DNA of 5,797 bases from Acidobacteriaceae bacterium (GTDB lineage: Bacteria; Acidobacteriota; Terriglobia; Terriglobales; Acidobacteriaceae): positions 1,954 through 7,750 of the forward strand of contig PMXH01000289.1 of assembly GCA_003165855.1 (NCBI GenBank). Direction: 5' to 3'. Positions within the stretch are counted from its first letter, which is position 1. Every line of letters begins with the position of its first letter. This document shows, in pieces, positions 4,616 to 5,797 of this stretch. The notes under the pieces were generated by a model. It was not told the origin of the DNA, ran no database searches, and saw only the letters and a list, made by a program, of their open reading frames with translations. A program made the position numbers and the translations under genes.

Positions 4616-5797
4616 TCAACGCATCGTCGTCGCGCGTTCTTTATTCGACGAGGACAACAACTCCCGCAAGCGTCCTGCAGCAGCCGGCTGCCAGCAATTC
4701 TCACGAACGTCTGCTCTCACCGGATGCTGTTGCAAGTATTGCGGAATCTTCTGGACCTCACTGGGATCGTTCAGGCCGATACCCACTCCAAAGCGAACGA
4801 ACTGCTCCACATATCCATACGGCCAGAATTCCAACCACTTGCACAGAAAGCACGGAATTCCTCGAACCGCACATTCCATCGCCACCGTGGAAAGTATCGT
4901 GATCCCAAACCACGCCTTCGCCAGAAGATCTTCGGTGAGAGGGCCGCTCACGATGCGCGTAGAAAATTTTTGCTCGGTCGAGAGTATCCGATTAAGCACC
5001 TTGGCACGTTCGCGTTCGCTTTCCGCTGGATGCAACTTCACAATCAGCTTGCGCCCCATAGCTAGCGCCAGGTCTGCAAGCGGAGGCAAAAGATCCCGGT
5101 AGAACTCCTCGGCCCGTCCACCCCCCACATCGTAAGCTTCCGAAATAAAGAGAAGGTACGGCCGAAACTCCTGACGGTTCAACTGCTCCGATCCGTTCCA
5201 GTTTGTCGGCAGCGCCGGAGCGCCAATTTCGACTTTCTCCTGGGGCACCCCGCACCTCCGCACCAGATAATCTTCCTCCATCTTTCCCTTGGCCCAGACG
5301 ACGTCTCCGTGACTGCGCTTGAACACGTAACGGCCATCCAGCGCCCCATGATGGCAGGCAATGTTCACCAATCCACGAGCACGAGCCAATAGCAACGGAA
5401 TCCGGGTGTAGGGATTGCTGTCATCCGCGCAAAGCACGGCCTGCACCGGTTCGGTATCGAGAACATTTCGCCACGCATCGCGAACCTCTAGGCCTCGCCG
5501 GAACCTTCGCGGAAAGCCATCCAGGTATCCCAGGCGGTTCAGGATCTCGAATTCTCCCACTCCTTCTAATTCGTCCAGCAGAGATTGTAGGCGGCTCTCC
5601 AGGCTTGCGTTCTCGGCGCTCCGGTCGCGTACCGAGGCATAAGAAGACAGCCACGCGGCCGCCACATTCTTCGGCCGATCTTGTAACCAGCCACTCCGCC
5701 GGGTTGTGACTAAAAGAAAGTCTTCCTCAGGAAAGGTGTTCGCATAGGCGATGCCGGTGCGCGACACATTTACGTACGCGGTGGGAAGCAATACAAC
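4616..5797 (-). CDS. GT-B-like surface-carbohydrate transferase, 5'-truncated by window edge
   Basis: At least 393 codons; the frame is open to the right edge (V-V before a TTG at 5791), and the first residues look like mid-domain sequence, so the true start lies outside. Counting from the TTG codon, the N-terminal part holds a Rossmann-like half ending in A-C-H-H-G-A-L-D (145-152), D163-V-V-W-A-K-G-K-M-E-E-D-Y-L (163-176) and V-E-I-G-A-P (187-192). The C-terminal half has L-L-F-I-S-E-A (213-219), L-I-V-K-L-H-P-A-E (249-257), then T298-I-L-S-T-V-A-M-E-C-A-V-R-G-I-P (298-313) and Y325-G-Y-V-E-Q-F. This HP...ST...E...GIP order resembles GT-B nucleotide-sugar or glycerophospho-transferases (CDP-glycerol transferase-like, polysialyltransferase-like). 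No membrane segment is visible. It may transfer the nonulosonate or another sugar of the glycan; donor and acceptor are unknown. It sits 30 bases before pseG in the same direction. Confidence 0.72.
   Translation of the reverse strand, partial: VVLLPTAYVNVSRTGIAYANTFPEEDFLLVTTRRSGWLQDRPKNVAAAWLSSYASVRDRSAENASLESRLQSLLDELEGVGEFEILNRLGYLDGFPRRFRRGLEVRDAWRNVLDTEPVQAVLCADDSNPYTRIPLLLARARGLVNIACHHGALDGRYVFKRSHGDVVWAKGKMEEDYLVRRCGVPQEKVEIGAPALPTNWNGSEQLNRQEFRPYLLFISEAYDVGGGRAEEFYRDLLPPLADLALAMGRKLIVKLHPAESERERAKVLNRILSTEQKFSTRIVSGPLTEDLLAKAWFGITILSTVAMECAVRGIPCFLCKWLEFWPYGYVEQFVRFGVGIGLNDPSEVQKIPQYLQQHPVRADVRENCWQPAAAGRLRELLSSSNKERATTMR

Noticed and set aside
4446..5102. Plus-strand open frame (218 codons) across the transferase-pseG junction
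   Set aside because: It is antisense to two real genes and spans their junction. The product is low-complexity Ser/Arg/Pro-rich with no motif.

Overview
The window holds seven consecutive protein-coding genes, all on the minus strand and tightly packed (gaps of about 7 to 46 bases, one 11-base overlap), so they read from right to left as one probable operon. Two genes identify it firmly: a PseG-type UDP-sugar hydrolase fused to a GNAT acetyltransferase (3068-4585), and the N-terminal 105 residues of a pseudaminic acid synthase, PseI (1-315). This is part of a pseudaminic acid (Pse, a bacterial nonulosonic or sialic-like acid) biosynthesis and decoration locus, such as those supplying O-antigen, capsule or flagellin glycans. 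PseB, PseC and PseF, also needed for CMP-Pse, are not in the window and would be expected in the flanks.

In transcription order the layout is: (1) a 5'-truncated GT-B-like surface-carbohydrate transferase (4616-5797); (2) the PseG-GNAT fusion (3068-4585); (3) a class I SAM-dependent methyltransferase (2275-3057); (4) a PIG-L/LmbE-type zinc N-deacetylase (1587-2285); (5) a WbqC-family protein (794-1552); (6) a MaoC/(R)-hydratase-like hotdog protein (340-747); (7) pseI, cut by the left window edge (1-315). Three starts have a clear GGAG Shine-Dalgarno sequence lying in the preceding gene or just after it. There is no gene-free stretch over 50 bases, and I see no RNA gene, mobile element, CRISPR array, promoter or terminator.

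Inferred collective role: PseG (with the GNAT domain as PseH) makes the 2,4-diacylamino-trideoxy-altrose, and PseI condenses it with phosphoenolpyruvate. The four genes placed between pseG and pseI (methyltransferase, deacetylase, WbqC-like, MaoC-like) look like a tailoring set giving the nonulosonate or its precursor a non-standard acyl or methyl pattern. The MaoC-like enzyme is the most suggestive, since it could supply an (R)-3-hydroxyacyl-CoA for an N-3-hydroxyacyl side chain. The right-hand transferase might attach the sugar. The tailoring hypothesis is inference; only the families are visible in the sequence.

Organism: a bacterium with moderately high GC content, GTG as well as ATG starts, and compact operons. 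The surface-glycan pathway fits a Gram-negative lineage (for example Acidobacteriota or a proteobacterial group), but nothing here fixes the taxon.
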